Shown here: positions 16,952-26,508 of the stretch, piece by piece | How positions within the stretch are numbered: the first letter of the stretch is position 1 | How the letters are laid out: each line of letters begins with the position of its first letter | Assembly: GCA_018223375.1 (NCBI GenBank) | Contig: JAGTTS010000002.1 | Span: 538,406 to 602,405 of the forward strand | Source: Clostridiaceae bacterium Marseille-Q3526 | GTDB taxonomy: Bacteria > Bacillota > Clostridia > Lachnospirales > Lachnospiraceae | Length of the DNA: 64,000 nucleotides | Reading direction: 5' to 3' | The notes under the pieces: model-generated | Told to the model about the DNA's origin: nothing | The model's input: the letters and a program-made list of their open reading frames with translations, nothing else | Databases searched by the model: none | Program-made: the position numbers and the translations under genes

Positions 16952-19900
16952 CTACGCTGTTTTTTCAACGCCGAGCACTACCTTTTCCCCGTTAATGCTC
17001 CACTCCTTGGAGTATCCGCCTGTCTGGCCAGTCACAATCTCGTCTGCCAGAACCTCGCTCCTGATCTCCTCGCCGTGGGCTGCAAAGATAGCGGAAATCT
17101 TCTCATTTCCCTCTGCAAACACACGAATGTGGTTCATCACCTCGAAGCCGGCTTCCTTTCTCATGGTCTGGATCTTGCTGATCAGCTCTCTCACAAAGCC
17201 TTCCTCCAGGAGTTCCGGAGTCAGGTTCGTATCCAGGACAACCATCACTGTATTGTCTCCCTCAGAGACGTAGCCCTCTACCTGAGCCGCGTCAATCAGA
17301 AGATCCTCCTCTGTGAGAACGACCTCCTCGCCATTAAAGTCAAAGGTTAAGGCTCCCTTTTCCTTTAAGGTATCCATTGCTGCATTTCCATCAATTTCAG
17401 CCAGAGCCTTCTTAATATTTCCCAGCTGCTTTCCGTACTTCGGTCCTACGGTACGCAGCTGCGGCTTAAAGGTATAGGAAGTAAAGGCTCTCACATCGTC
17501 TGTAAATTCCACGCTCTTTACATTTAACTCGTCCTCGATGATCTCCTGGTAGAACTCTGGAAGACTTCTCTCTGCCTTCACGAACATCTTTCCAATTGGC
17601 TGGCGGTTCTTGATATTCGCTGTATTTCTGGCAGCGCGGCCGAATACTACCACTTTTAAGACCTCGTCCATGTACGCTTCCAGTTCCTTGTCGATAAAGC
17701 TTTCCTGAACCTCCGGGAAGCTGCACAAATGAACGCTCTCTGGAGCTGTCTTATCAATATTTCTCACCAGGTTCTGGTAGATGTCCTCGCACATGAACGG
17801 AATCATCGGAGCAGCCGTCTTGGAAACTGTCACAAGAGCTGTGTAAAGCGTCATGTACGCATTGATCTTATCCTGCTCCATGCCCTTAGCCCAGAAACGC
17901 TCGCGGCTTCTTCTTACATACCAGTTGCTCATGTCGTCCACAAAGTCCTGAAGAGCTCTTGCAGCCTCTGGAATCCTGTAGTTTCCAAGATTGTCGTCCA
18001 CCTCTTTTACCAGAGTATTTAACTTGGACAGCAGCCATTTATCCATAACCGGCAGTTTGTCATACTCTAAGCTGTATTTCGTTGCGTCGAACTGGTCAAT
18101 GTTTGCATAGAGCACGAAGAACGCATAGGTATTCCAGAGCGTTCCCATGAACTTTCTCTGTCCCTCCATAACGGCCTTGCCGTGGAAACGGTTCGGAAGC
18201 CATGGAGCGCTGTTGATGTAGAAATACCAGCGGATGGCGTCTGCGCCGTAGGTAGAGAGAGCCTCAAACGGATCTACTGCATTTCCCTTGGACTTGCTCA
18301 TCTTCTGGCCGTTCTCATCCTGCACATGGCCCAGCACGATAACGTTCTTATACGGAGCCTTGTTAAAGAGCAGAGTTGAAATTGCCAGGAGGGAGTAGAA
18401 CCATCCTCTCGTCTGATCCACAGCCTCGGAGATAAAGTCTGCCGGGAACTGCCGCTCAAACAGATCCTGATTCTCAAATGGATAGTGATGCTGTGCAAAC
18501 GGCATGGAACCTGAGTCGAACCAGCAGTCGATTACCTCCGGAACACGGTGCATCTCCCTGCCGCACTTCGGACACTTGATAGTCACTGCGTCGATAAATG
18601 GACGGTGCAGCTCGATATCCTCCGGGCAGTTGTCAGACATGCTCTTTAACTCCTCGATGCTTCCGATGGAATGCTGGCAGCCGCACTCGCACTCCCAGAT
18701 ATTGAGAGGAGTTCCCCAGTAGCGGTTTCTGGAAACGCCCCAGTCCTGTACGTTCTCCAGCCAGTCGCCGAAACGTCCCTTTCCAATGCTCTCCGGAATC
18801 CAGTTGATGGTGTTGTTGTTGCGGATCAGGTCGTCCTTTACCGCTGTCATCTTAATAAACCAGGATTCTCTCGCATAGTAGATCAGAGGAGTATCGCATC
18901 TCCAGCAGTGAGGATAGCTGTGCTCAAAGTTCGGAGCGGAGAATAAGAGGCCTCTCTCGTCCAGATCCTTGAGAACAAGCGGATCTGCCTTTTTGCAGAA
19001 GGTACCCGGCCACGGAGTCTCCTTCGTCATCTCTCCCTTTGCGTCTACCAGCTGTACAAACGGAAGATCATACTTTCTTCCCACCTTACTGTCATCCTCA
19101 CCGAAAGCAGGCGCAATGTGAACCACTCCCGTACCGTCTGTCAGAGTAACGTAGGTATCGCATACTACAAAGTATGCCTTCTTGTGCTGCTTTGCGCAGA
19201 TCTCGCCTGCACAGTCAAATAACGGCTCATACTCCTTATACTCTAAATCTTTTCCCGTAAAACTTTCTTTTACCTCGTAGGTTCCCTCGCCGAGAACTGT
19301 ATTGCAGAGGGCCTCAGCCATGTAGTAGACTGTGCCGTCTTCCTTCATCTGGACTTTTACGTAAGTATCATCCGGATGTACACAGAGAGCCACGTTGGAA
19401 GGCAGTGTCCACGGAGTTGTGGTCCATGCCAGAATATACGCATCCTCACCCTTTACCTTAAACTTGGCAATAGCGGAGCGCTCCTTCACGTCCTTATATC
19501 CCTGGGCAACCTCATGGCTGGACAGCGGAGTTCCGCAGCGCGGGCAGTAAGGCACAATCTTAAATCCCTTGTAGAGCAGTCCCTTTTCCCAGATCTGCTT
19601 CAGTGCCCACCACTCAGACTCAATAAAATCATTGTGATAGGTAACATACGGATGTTCCATATCAGCCCAGAAGCCAACGGTTGCGGAGAAATCCTCCCAC
19701 ATGCCCTTATACTTCCAGACACTCTCCTTGCAGTGTCCGATAAACGGATCCAGACCATACTGCTCGATCTGCTCTTTGCCGTCCAGACCCAGCATTTTCT
19801 CTACTTCCAGCTCTACTGGAAGTCCGTGGGTATCCCAGCCGGCCTTTCTCGGAACCATATATCCCTTCATTGTACGGTATCTTGGAATCATATCCTTGAT

Positions 19901-20089
19901 AACGCGTGTTAAAACGTGGCCGATATGTGGCTTTCCGTTAGCGGTAGGCGGACCGTCGTAAAAAGTATAGGTCGGGCCCTGTTTCCGGCTTTCAATACTC
20001 TTCTCAAAAATCTGATTGTCAGCCCAGAATTTCTCTGTCTTTTTTTCTCTCTCCACAAAATTCATGTCAGTAGAGACCTTGTCGTACAT
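16952..20089 (-). CDS. ileS: Isoleucyl-tRNA synthetase
   Basis: A 1045-residue class I synthetase charging tRNA-Ile. The HIGH motif occurs in TANGKPHIGHVLTRVIKD and the KMSKS motif in GQKMSKSKGNAVDPFEAL. The editing (CP1) domain and an anticodon-binding C-terminal part are present. Length and absence of the usual C-terminal Zn finger suggest the longer, eukaryote-like type, which can be associated with mupirocin tolerance. ATG at 20089 has AGGAGG about 8 bases upstream; an upstream frame reads through the T-box terminator and is rejected. Controlled by the T-box leader before it. Confidence 0.96.
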   Translation of the reverse strand: MYDKVSTDMNFVEREKKTEKFWADNQIFEKSIESRKQGPTYTFYDGPPTANGKPHIGHVLTRVIKDMIPRYRTMKGYMVPRKAGWDTHGLPVELEVEKMLGLDGKEQIEQYGLDPFIGHCKESVWKYKGMWEDFSATVGFWADMEHPYVTYHNDFIESEWWALKQIWEKGLLYKGFKIVPYCPRCGTPLSSHEVAQGYKDVKERSAIAKFKVKGEDAYILAWTTTPWTLPSNVALCVHPDDTYVKVQMKEDGTVYYMAEALCNTVLGEGTYEVKESFTGKDLEYKEYEPLFDCAGEICAKQHKKAYFVVCDTYVTLTDGTGVVHIAPAFGEDDSKVGRKYDLPFVQLVDAKGEMTKETPWPGTFCKKADPLVLKDLDERGLLFSAPNFEHSYPHCWRCDTPLIYYARESWFIKMTAVKDDLIRNNNTINWIPESIGKGRFGDWLENVQDWGVSRNRYWGTPLNIWECECGCQHSIGSIEELKSMSDNCPEDIELHRPFIDAVTIKCPKCGREMHRVPEVIDCWFDSGSMPFAQHHYPFENQDLFERQFPADFISEAVDQTRGWFYSLLAISTLLFNKAPYKNVIVLGHVQDENGQKMSKSKGNAVDPFEALSTYGADAIRWYFYINSAPWLPNRFHGKAVMEGQRKFMGTLWNTYAFFVLYANIDQFDATKYSLEYDKLPVMDKWLLSKLNTLVKEVDDNLGNYRIPEAARALQDFVDDMSNWYVRRSRERFWAKGMEQDKINAYMTLYTALVTVSKTAAPMIPFMCEDIYQNLVRNIDKTAPESVHLCSFPEVQESFIDKELEAYMDEVLKVVVFGRAARNTANIKNRQPIGKMFVKAERSLPEFYQEIIEDELNVKSVEFTDDVRAFTSYTFKPQLRTVGPKYGKQLGNIKKALAEIDGNAAMDTLKEKGALTFDFNGEEVVLTEEDLLIDAAQVEGYVSEGDNTVMVVLDTNLTPELLEEGFVRELISKIQTMRKEAGFEVMNHIRVFAEGNEKISAIFAAHGEEIRSEVLADEIVTGQTGGYSKEWSINGEKVVLGVEKTA

Positions 20090-20135
20090 GTTTTTTTCCT
20101 CCTGTCTGGTGAATTTTTGTGTATGCAGAAAGCGT

Positions 20136-20425
20136 AAAAAGCCTCCGTCCCGTAAAAGGACGAAGGCTGTCAATCACTTCGTTTTACCACCTGTTACTGC
20201 ATACTTCATATGCGCTCCCTCTAACGGCGGACACCGGCTCAGCTTAATAAGGAAGCCCATGACGAAAAGGCATCCCGTTCAGCCTGCAACTCAGGAGTGA
20301 TATTCAGTGCTTCCCTACTCGCAGCAGGCTCTCACCCTCCCTGCCTCGCTTTGCCTTTCCGTAAAGCCTTACTGTCTCCGTCACAGTTTTTCTGGTTTAA
20401 ACATATAAAATTACTTGTACAGTAT
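20136..20425 (-). promoter_or_regulatory. T-box riboswitch leader of ileS
   Basis: On the minus strand the leader has an AACAGGTGGTAAAACG T-box sequence (20180-20195), whose UGGU would pair with the ACCA end of tRNA-Ile. It is followed by a terminator with GCCTTCGTCC/GGACGGAGGC arms (20141-20167) and a T-run (20136-20140). An ATC in the specifier-loop context TGAATATCAC (20299-20301) fits an Ile codon. The GAGGGTGAGAGCC region resembles stem I. Uncharged tRNA-Ile should favour antitermination. Confidence 0.85.
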
Positions 20426-20428
20426 ACT

Positions 20429-20457
20429 ATTTTAAACAGTTTAACTGCAAAAGTCAA
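20429..20457 (-). promoter_or_regulatory. Promoter of the ileS T-box transcript
   Basis: Minus strand TTGACT (20452-20457), 17 bases, TAAAAT (20429-20434). A TATACT a few bases downstream is an alternative -10. Confidence 0.65.
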
Positions 20458-20484
20458 CTGATATTCCTGTATCTTTCATTCCCG

Positions 20485-21111
20485 TTATTCCCACACAGCA
20501 GTCAGCACGTGCTCCCCGTTCGTTGTCACAATCGTACTGCTTTCTATCATCTGTCCGCTATAGCTCCAGCCGGCAAACTGGTATCCCTCCTTTTCAGGGA
20601 CAGGGAGTTTTCCATAAGCATCTTCAAAAGTAACCTGCACTGGTGCAGCTTCTTCCTCTCCTCCTATGTTGCCTCCATCCAGTTCAAATTTTACTGTAAT
20701 TTTGGCTGGAATCCAGTGAGCATACAGGGTGATATCACCTTCCACTGAGGCTTCTGGAAAATACCACTCAAGCGCTCCGCTCTCTGTGTACCAGCCGGCA
20801 AATTCATACCCCTGTCTGACTGGATCTTCCGGCTCTGCCACTGTATCACCATACTTCAGCTTCTGGGATTTTACCTCTGTTCCTCCCTGTGAATCGAACG
20901 TAACGGTATAGCCGCCATGAAAGGCAAAATAGGCAATCATTCCCACAATTGCAATCATCAAAAAAGCAATCAGCCCGTCCAGCAGGCGTATGGGAACATC
21001 CTTGCTTCCATAAATTCCCCGCCCGAACAGTCTTTTTCGGATCATGGGATTTTCCTGCTCCTTATCTTCTTCTCTTTCTGTTTCCAGCTGTTTTTTATCC
21101 TGTTCTTCCAT
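20485..21111 (-). CDS. Single-pass membrane protein with two InlB-type (List-Bact) repeats
   Basis: A 208-residue protein. The cytoplasmic N-terminus is charged, a membrane helix (LLDGLIAFLMIAIVGMIAYF) lies near residue 50, and the outside carries two beta-grasp repeats: VTFDSQGGTEV...GYEFAGWYTESG and VKFELDGGNIGG...GYQFAGWSYSG. Such repeats are usual in large secreted adhesins; here only two are tethered to the membrane. ATG at 21111 has GGAGG 8 bases upstream; an earlier ATG overlaps that site. It ends just inside the ileS promoter region. Function unknown. Confidence 0.75.
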   Translation of the reverse strand: MEEQDKKQLETEREEDKEQENPMIRKRLFGRGIYGSKDVPIRLLDGLIAFLMIAIVGMIAYFAFHGGYTVTFDSQGGTEVKSQKLKYGDTVAEPEDPVRQGYEFAGWYTESGALEWYFPEASVEGDITLYAHWIPAKITVKFELDGGNIGGEEEAAPVQVTFEDAYGKLPVPEKEGYQFAGWSYSGQMIESSTIVTTNGEHVLTAVWE

Positions 21112-21177
21112 CTCTTTTTCCTCCATACTGCCCTATAAAAAAGAATTCATCAAATGCAGTTTCCTATAAAATAAAGA

Positions 21178-21220
21178 AAGGGGATTCCCCTAAGCATCTC
21201 TGCTTCCTGTGAATCCCCTT
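21178..21220 (-). terminator. Terminator of mglC
   Basis: AAGGGGATTC and GAATCCCCTT arms followed on the minus strand by TCTTTATTTT. It is about 30 bases after the mglC stop. Confidence 0.85.
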
Positions 21221-21251
21221 CTGCCGGAAGCCTATACTCCCCGCAGATTCA

Positions 21252-22322
21252 TTACTTTCTTACCAGATACTTTCTCATATCGATAGCGCAGGCAACCAGG
21301 ATAATAAGACCCTTAATCACATACTGCATGTTCATATTGATAGAGAGGAAGTTCAGGGCAACGAAGATGATTCTGAGTAAGAATACACCCATAACAACGC
21401 CGCTGATCTTACCAGTACCACCTACGAAGGATACGCCGCCGATAACGCAGGCTGCGATAGCGTCACACTCGTAGTTCAGACCTGTATTAGCCTGATTGGA
21501 ACCGATACGTGCAGACTCAATAAAGCCTGTCACACCGTACATCATACCTGCCAGTGTGTGTACCAGAATTGTGGTTCTCATTACGTTTACACCAGATACG
21601 TTAGCTGCCTCCGGGTTGGAACCAACTGCAAACATGTTTTTACCAAATGTAGTCTTATTCCAGATGAACCACATGATGGCCACTACAATCATGCCGTACC
21701 ATACGTAGTTCGGAATCGCAACGCCGCCAATCTTTAAGATGCTGCCTGTAACGAAGGTCTTGAAGGAATCATCAAGACCAGACAGAGGCTGTCCGTTATT
21801 GCCGTTGATCATGATGTACATTAACAGCAGACCATAAACAATCAGCTGAGTTGCCAGGGTTACGATGAATGGGTGGAGCTGGAATTTAGCAACGAAGAAA
21901 CCATTTACATATCCAACAACGCCGCCCACTGCAAGCACTACCAGAATAACAACCGGAATCGGAAGCGGCGGCATGCCTGGGAACATCTTAGTGGCATAAT
22001 CTAAAGACTGAAGCAGAGATGCAGAAATACATGCTGTCAAACCTACTACTCGTCCGGCAGAAAGGTCTGTACCTGTCAGTACAATACATCCTGCAATACC
22101 GCAGGCGATAGGAAGGTTCGCCGCGGAAAGGCTGATAATATTTACGATAGATGCAGGAGCCAGGAACCTGGAGTTCTGCATAAATGTATAAATAATTGCG
22201 ATAAGTAACAGTACATAAAGCGCATTATTAATTGCGGCTTCTTTCCAGAATAACTTTTTATCCTTTGCGTCAAGAGACTTATAGTTATCTACTTTTGCTT
22301 TATAATTTTCAATCATTCTCAT
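21252..22322 (-). CDS. mglC: Galactose/methyl-galactoside ABC transporter permease
   Basis: A 356-residue permease with about ten hydrophobic segments, of the RbsC/MglC family. Family stretches include GTDLSAGRVVGLTACI, VGSNPEAANVSGVNV and ACVIGGVSFVGGTGKISG. ATG at 22322 follows AGGAGG by 10 bases; a longer frame overlaps mglA. The gene starts 16 bases after mglA and belongs to the mglBAC uptake system. It forms the membrane channel fed by MglB. Sugar identity is inferred from homology only. Confidence 0.92.
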   Translation of the reverse strand: MRMIENYKAKVDNYKSLDAKDKKLFWKEAAINNALYVLLLIAIIYTFMQNSRFLAPASIVNIISLSAANLPIACGIAGCIVLTGTDLSAGRVVGLTACISASLLQSLDYATKMFPGMPPLPIPVVILVVLAVGGVVGYVNGFFVAKFQLHPFIVTLATQLIVYGLLLMYIMINGNNGQPLSGLDDSFKTFVTGSILKIGGVAIPNYVWYGMIVVAIMWFIWNKTTFGKNMFAVGSNPEAANVSGVNVMRTTILVHTLAGMMYGVTGFIESARIGSNQANTGLNYECDAIAACVIGGVSFVGGTGKISGVVMGVFLLRIIFVALNFLSINMNMQYVIKGLIILVACAIDMRKYLVRK

Positions 22323-22338
22323 CTGACCAAAACCTCCT

Positions 22339-23835
22339 CTACACGTATTTTGCAGCAAGTGTCATAATCTCTTCCTGTGTGGTATTCTTTGCGTCAACCT
22401 CGCCTGCCAGACGTCCGCCGGACATAACAAGAATTCTGTCGCACACACCGAGAAGTTCAGGCATCTCTGAGGATACCATCATAACAATCTTGCCCTTGTT
22501 TGCAAGGTCGATGATTAACTGGTAGATTTCATACTTTGCACCTACATCGATGCCCCGTGTCGGCTCGTCCAAAAGCAGAACTTCAGGCTCTGTTAAAAGC
22601 CATCTTCCCAGAATAACCTTCTGCTGGTTACCGCCGGAAAGGCTTCTGATTTTCGTCTCCTGTGTAGGCGTTTTGGTCCGCATTGCCTTAATGGACCAGC
22701 TTGTGTCAGCCCGCATGGACTTCTCACTTAAGGCAATACCCTTTCTATGCTTTTTAAGGCTTGATATAACGGTATTTTCCCTGATGTTCAGAATTCCGAA
22801 GATACCGGTTGCGCGGCGCTCTTCTGTCAGCATGGCAAAGCCATTCTTAATGGATTCTCTGGCATTTCGGTTCAATACCTGCTTTCCGTCTAATTTAATG
22901 GTTCCTGACTTTCTCGTTGCAATACCGAAAATATTTTCCAGCGTTTCTGTACGGCCGCTGCCATCCAGACCTGCCAGACCTACGATTTCGCCTCTCCTCA
23001 CCTTAAAGGATACATCCTTTAAAAGGGAGTACTGGGCTGTCAGTCCCTCTACCTCCAGGGCAACCTCTCCTGGCTTATTTGTCTTTGGCGGGAACTGATT
23101 GCTCAGCTCACGTCCAACCATCAGCTTAATAATCTCTTCTGTCGTCAGATCTTTCGCCGGTTTTGTGGCAATCCATGTGCCGTCACGCATAACCGTAACT
23201 TCATCGGCAATCCGCAGAATCTCTGCCATCTTATGGGAGATATAGATGATTCCGCAGCCCTTGTCACGGAGCATGTTAATAATCTTGAATAAGTGCTCTA
23301 CTTCCTGCTCATTAAGAGAAGACGTAGGCTCGTCAAATACAATGATCTTAGAATTAAAGGAAACTGCCTTGGCAATCTCCGCCATCTGTCTCTGTGAAAC
23401 AGGCATGGTACTCATAATACGTCTCGGATCTACATCAATGCCAAGCTCCTGGAAGACTTCCCTTGTGTCTTCGTACATCTTCTTTTCATCGATCATGACT
23501 CCGCCGACTTTTGGATAACGTCCCAGCCAGATATTATCCATAACATTTCTCTTTAACGCCTGGTTTAACTCCTGGTGTACCATGGCAACACCGTTTTCCA
23601 GGGCCTCCTTGGAATTTTTGAAATTTACTTCTTTTCCTTCCAGGAAAATCTGACCGCCGTCTTTGCTGTACATACCGAAGAGGCATTTCATCAGTGTAGA
23701 TTTACCTGCTCCGTTTTCACCCATCAGAGCGTGTACTGTTCCTTTTTTGACAGTCAGAGAAACTTGATTGAGAGCTTTAACGCCAGGAAACTCTTTAGTG
23801 ATGTTTTTCATCTCGAGTAAAACTTCCTGTCCCAT
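22339..23835 (-). CDS. mglA: Galactose/methyl-galactoside ABC transporter ATP-binding protein
   Basis: A 498-residue protein of two fused ATPase halves typical of monosaccharide importers. The first half has GENGAGKSTLMKCLFG, VSQRQMAEIAKAVSFN and IIVFDEPTSSLNEQEV; the second has GLDGSGRTETLENIFG, LSGGNQQKVILGRWL and VLLLDEPTRGIDVGAK. As usual in this family the second Walker A is degenerate. AAAGGAGG precedes the ATG. It lies between mglB and mglC and drives sugar import. Confidence 0.95.
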   Translation of the reverse strand: MGQEVLLEMKNITKEFPGVKALNQVSLTVKKGTVHALMGENGAGKSTLMKCLFGMYSKDGGQIFLEGKEVNFKNSKEALENGVAMVHQELNQALKRNVMDNIWLGRYPKVGGVMIDEKKMYEDTREVFQELGIDVDPRRIMSTMPVSQRQMAEIAKAVSFNSKIIVFDEPTSSLNEQEVEHLFKIINMLRDKGCGIIYISHKMAEILRIADEVTVMRDGTWIATKPAKDLTTEEIIKLMVGRELSNQFPPKTNKPGEVALEVEGLTAQYSLLKDVSFKVRRGEIVGLAGLDGSGRTETLENIFGIATRKSGTIKLDGKQVLNRNARESIKNGFAMLTEERRATGIFGILNIRENTVISSLKKHRKGIALSEKSMRADTSWSIKAMRTKTPTQETKIRSLSGGNQQKVILGRWLLTEPEVLLLDEPTRGIDVGAKYEIYQLIIDLANKGKIVMMVSSEMPELLGVCDRILVMSGGRLAGEVDAKNTTQEEIMTLAAKYV

Positions 23836-24031
23836 AACTCATTTCCTCCTTTCATTTCCTGGAATGTGCCCGGTCAAATTCCGTACCAATCCAGGTGAAA
23901 CACCGCAGCATATTATCATCTGCAGATTCTCTTCCCCTTTTTCCGATCACTTCGTTTTTTGCAGACCTTGCAGCCTGCCGGAGCAGCCTTCACTGCCCTA
24001 TGCTTCCCCTGCTTACATTTTAAGCACAAGG

Positions 24032-24062
24032 AAAGCGGCTGCCGCCAGCCGACAGCCGCTTT
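24032..24062 (-). repeat. Intercistronic hairpin between mglB and mglA
   Basis: AAAGCGGCTG and CAGCCGCTTT form a perfect 10-base stem, 22 bases after the mglB stop. The following T-run is poor, so it is likely a partial terminator or mRNA-stabilising structure giving more MglB than MglA/MglC. Confidence 0.7.
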
Positions 24063-24083
24063 CACTTTATTCAAATTTACAAA

Positions 24084-25340
24084 TTACTCAGCCTCTGTCT
24101 CAGCTGCTGTTGTCTCCTCAGCTGCCTCTGTGGACTCTTCTGCTGCTTCCTCAGCTGCTTCTGTCTCCTCAGCTGCTGCACCTTCCTCGCCTGTGTATGT
24201 AGCGTATGGAATGTAAATCTTGTTAGTTACTGTCTCAGACTTGTTGAAGTCGTCTGTATCAGCCATAACTTCCTTACCCTCTGCTACGTTGTTTACCAGG
24301 TAAGCGATACCGTCTGCCATACCCTCTGCATCCTGCTTGATAGTACCTGTCATCTTGCCGTCTGCAATGTACTGCTTAGCAGCATCTGTAGCGTCAACGC
24401 CGAATACCGGAATTGTCTTGCTGTCTGCTGTTCCAAGGTTGTATCCCTTATCGTTCAGAGCGGAGATAGCACCCTCTGCCATACCGTCGTTATTGCAGAT
24501 AACCAGCTCGATCATGTTGCCGTTAGCCTCATTGTACTGAGCCAGGTTTGTTACCATGTAGTTGTTAGCTGCTGTAGCACTCCAGTTTCCATCCTGGTCT
24601 ACCTGGTAGCAGTCAGTATTGGACGGGTCGAAGTACTCCAGAGCCGGCTTTCCAGCCTCCTCAAGAACCTTGTTTGCATCCTCTACGCCGAACTGTGTAC
24701 GGTAGATAGCCTCTACGTTTCCAAGCTGTCCCATGAACATAGCGTAGCTGATCTTTCCGTCGCCGTTTAAGTCAACTGTGTCGTAGTTCTCAATCAGGTA
24801 TTCACCGATTAACTGTCCCTGCATATGTCCAGCCTCAGGAGCATCTGTTCCTACGAATGCACACTTCTCATAGCTTCCAAGTACCTTGCCCTCATCCTCG
24901 TCAGTCTCAACTGCACGGTTGAAGAAGATAACCGGGATATCAGCTGCCTTAGCCTTATCTACGATAGCCTGGGAAGCGTCTACAGAACCGGATGTAACAA
25001 TGTTTACAATTAAGAGATTAACACCCTGAGCGATAGCTGTATCGATCTGCTCATTCTGTGTTGTCTGGTTGCTGTTTCCATCAAAGTCCTGGAAATTAAC
25101 ACCAGCCTCTGTAAGAGCTGCGTCAAGAGCTGTACGAACGCTTGTGATATATGTATCGCTGTATGTGTAGTAGAATACACCTACATTTAAATCAGACTTT
25201 TTAGCTGTCTCTTCACCAGCTGCCTGTGTCTCGCCGTTTGCTGCAGTTGTGTCAGCAGCCTCTTTGTTGCCGCCGGAGCATCCTACCATGCTGAATGCCA
25301 TTAAAGACGCCATAGTGAGTGCAAGAAATCTTTTCTTCAT
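24084..25340 (-). CDS. mglB: Galactose/glucose-binding lipoprotein MglB
   Basis: A 418-residue substrate-binding lipoprotein. The signal is followed by the lipobox FSMVGCSGG with Cys near residue 22. The periplasmic-binding domain shows NVGVFYYTYSDTYITSVR, LLIVNIVTSGS, IPVIFFNRAV and VFGVDATDAAKQYI. The last 35 residues are a Glu/Ala/Thr-rich low-complexity tail not needed for binding. AGGAGG lies upstream of the ATG. It follows the sensor kinase operon by 190 bases, having its own promoter region, and delivers sugar to MglAC. Confidence 0.93.
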   Translation of the reverse strand: MKKRFLALTMASLMAFSMVGCSGGNKEAADTTAANGETQAAGEETAKKSDLNVGVFYYTYSDTYITSVRTALDAALTEAGVNFQDFDGNSNQTTQNEQIDTAIAQGVNLLIVNIVTSGSVDASQAIVDKAKAADIPVIFFNRAVETDEDEGKVLGSYEKCAFVGTDAPEAGHMQGQLIGEYLIENYDTVDLNGDGKISYAMFMGQLGNVEAIYRTQFGVEDANKVLEEAGKPALEYFDPSNTDCYQVDQDGNWSATAANNYMVTNLAQYNEANGNMIELVICNNDGMAEGAISALNDKGYNLGTADSKTIPVFGVDATDAAKQYIADGKMTGTIKQDAEGMADGIAYLVNNVAEGKEVMADTDDFNKSETVTNKIYIPYATYTGEEGAAAEETEAAEEAAEESTEAAEETTAAETEAE

Positions 25341-25410
25341 AATTACATCATCCTCCCATTTTGTAATTAAACTTTATTTGTATGTGTATTCCACATATCT
25401 TTCATAAGTG

Positions 25411-25416
25411 ATTATA
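25411..25416 (-). promoter_or_regulatory. -10 of the mglB promoter
   Basis: Minus-strand TATAAT about 70 bases before mglB. No good -35 exists (TGTACT-like at 17-18 bases), which would suit activation by the adjacent AraC-type response regulator. Confidence 0.5.
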
Positions 25417-25530
25417 GAGTTTTTTTCAACAAAAGTACATAGAATAATCAACAAAACTTGTACAAATTTCAATTCTCCTGTTGATTTTCCCACCTTTTCT
25501 TGTATACTTCGCCAAACACTTTGCAGCCTG

Positions 25531-26508
25531 TCAATCGAACAGGAATAAAATTTTCTGATATTCTTCCAGAAACATATTTTCCCTTGTTACAGTTGTCGTA
25601 TCTGTATCAATCTGTTTTTCCTTTCCCTTGCGGCCTGTCAGAATTTCCCAGGCCTTCTCCACTCCCAAATAGCCCATGGCATAGGGGTTCTGGACAATCA
25701 GGGCATCTACCTCACCTGTCTCCAGCATTCCAACTGATACAGCGTTGCTGTCAAAGGCAGCGACAAATATCTCATCCTTTTTTTCCAGATCCCTGATAGC
25801 CCAGCCTACCCCCAGACTGGTCCACTCATTAAACGTAGCAATCACATTGATCTCCGGATGAGTCAGAATCAGTTCCCTGGCCGCTGCTCTGGCCTCCTCT
25901 GTAGTAGAAGCCACGTTAATCGTCACAATCTCCTTAACCCGGCTGTCTTTTTCTGCCTCTTCCCTAAATCCACGTTCTCTCTCCTGTCCATTGGCCGTAT
26001 GCTTGTCAAAATTCACAATGCCGATGCACAGCTCTCCTTTCATCTCATCCAGAACCGCCCTGGCTGCCATCCGCCCCGCTTCCTTGTTGTCCGTGCCAAT
26101 CCGAATTTTCACCGTGCTGCTGTTCACATCACTGTCAATAATTACAGAAGGAATCCCCCTCTGTGCAGCCCAGTCTACTGCCTCTGCATTCTTTTCATAG
26201 TCTACAGCTGAAATAACCAGGGCATCTGCCCCTTTCTCCACAGCATTCCGTATTATCTCATTCTGGCCTTCATAATCCTCCTCTGACTGGGCGCCTGCTA
26301 TTGTCAGGGCAATATTATATTCTGTCGCAGCAGCACCGGCTCCAGAAAAAACAGATTTAAAAAAGGCTGATTCTGTCGATTTTACAATCATTGCAACCTG
26401 GTATCTCTCCTGTCCGCAGCGCTGCATGGCGGCGGCTCCGCCCAAAAGAGCCGCGGTCACAGCAAGCAGGAGAAGAAAGACAGTTTTCCTTTTCCTAGCG
26501 TGCTTCAT
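25531..26508 (-). CDS. Membrane-anchored sugar-binding protein (sensor partner)
   Basis: A 325-residue periplasmic-binding protein of the RbsB/LacI-like type 1 fold. It starts with a basic stretch and one hydrophobic segment (TVFLLLLAVTAALLGGAAAM) without a clear lipobox Cys, so it may remain as an N-terminal anchor. Motifs are VAMIVKSTESAFFKSV, ADALVISAVDYEKNAEA, GTDNKEAGRMAA and FVAAFDSNAVSVGML. ATG at 26508 overlaps the kinase end by 14 bases, with GGAGGACTCAT upstream. Tight coupling to the kinase, rather than to mgl genes, suggests a sugar-sensing accessory for the two-component pair. Confidence 0.85.
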   Translation of the reverse strand: MKHARKRKTVFLLLLAVTAALLGGAAAMQRCGQERYQVAMIVKSTESAFFKSVFSGAGAAATEYNIALTIAGAQSEEDYEGQNEIIRNAVEKGADALVISAVDYEKNAEAVDWAAQRGIPSVIIDSDVNSSTVKIRIGTDNKEAGRMAARAVLDEMKGELCIGIVNFDKHTANGQERERGFREEAEKDSRVKEIVTINVASTTEEARAAARELILTHPEINVIATFNEWTSLGVGWAIRDLEKKDEIFVAAFDSNAVSVGMLETGEVDALIVQNPYAMGYLGVEKAWEILTGRKGKEKQIDTDTTTVTRENMFLEEYQKILFLFD

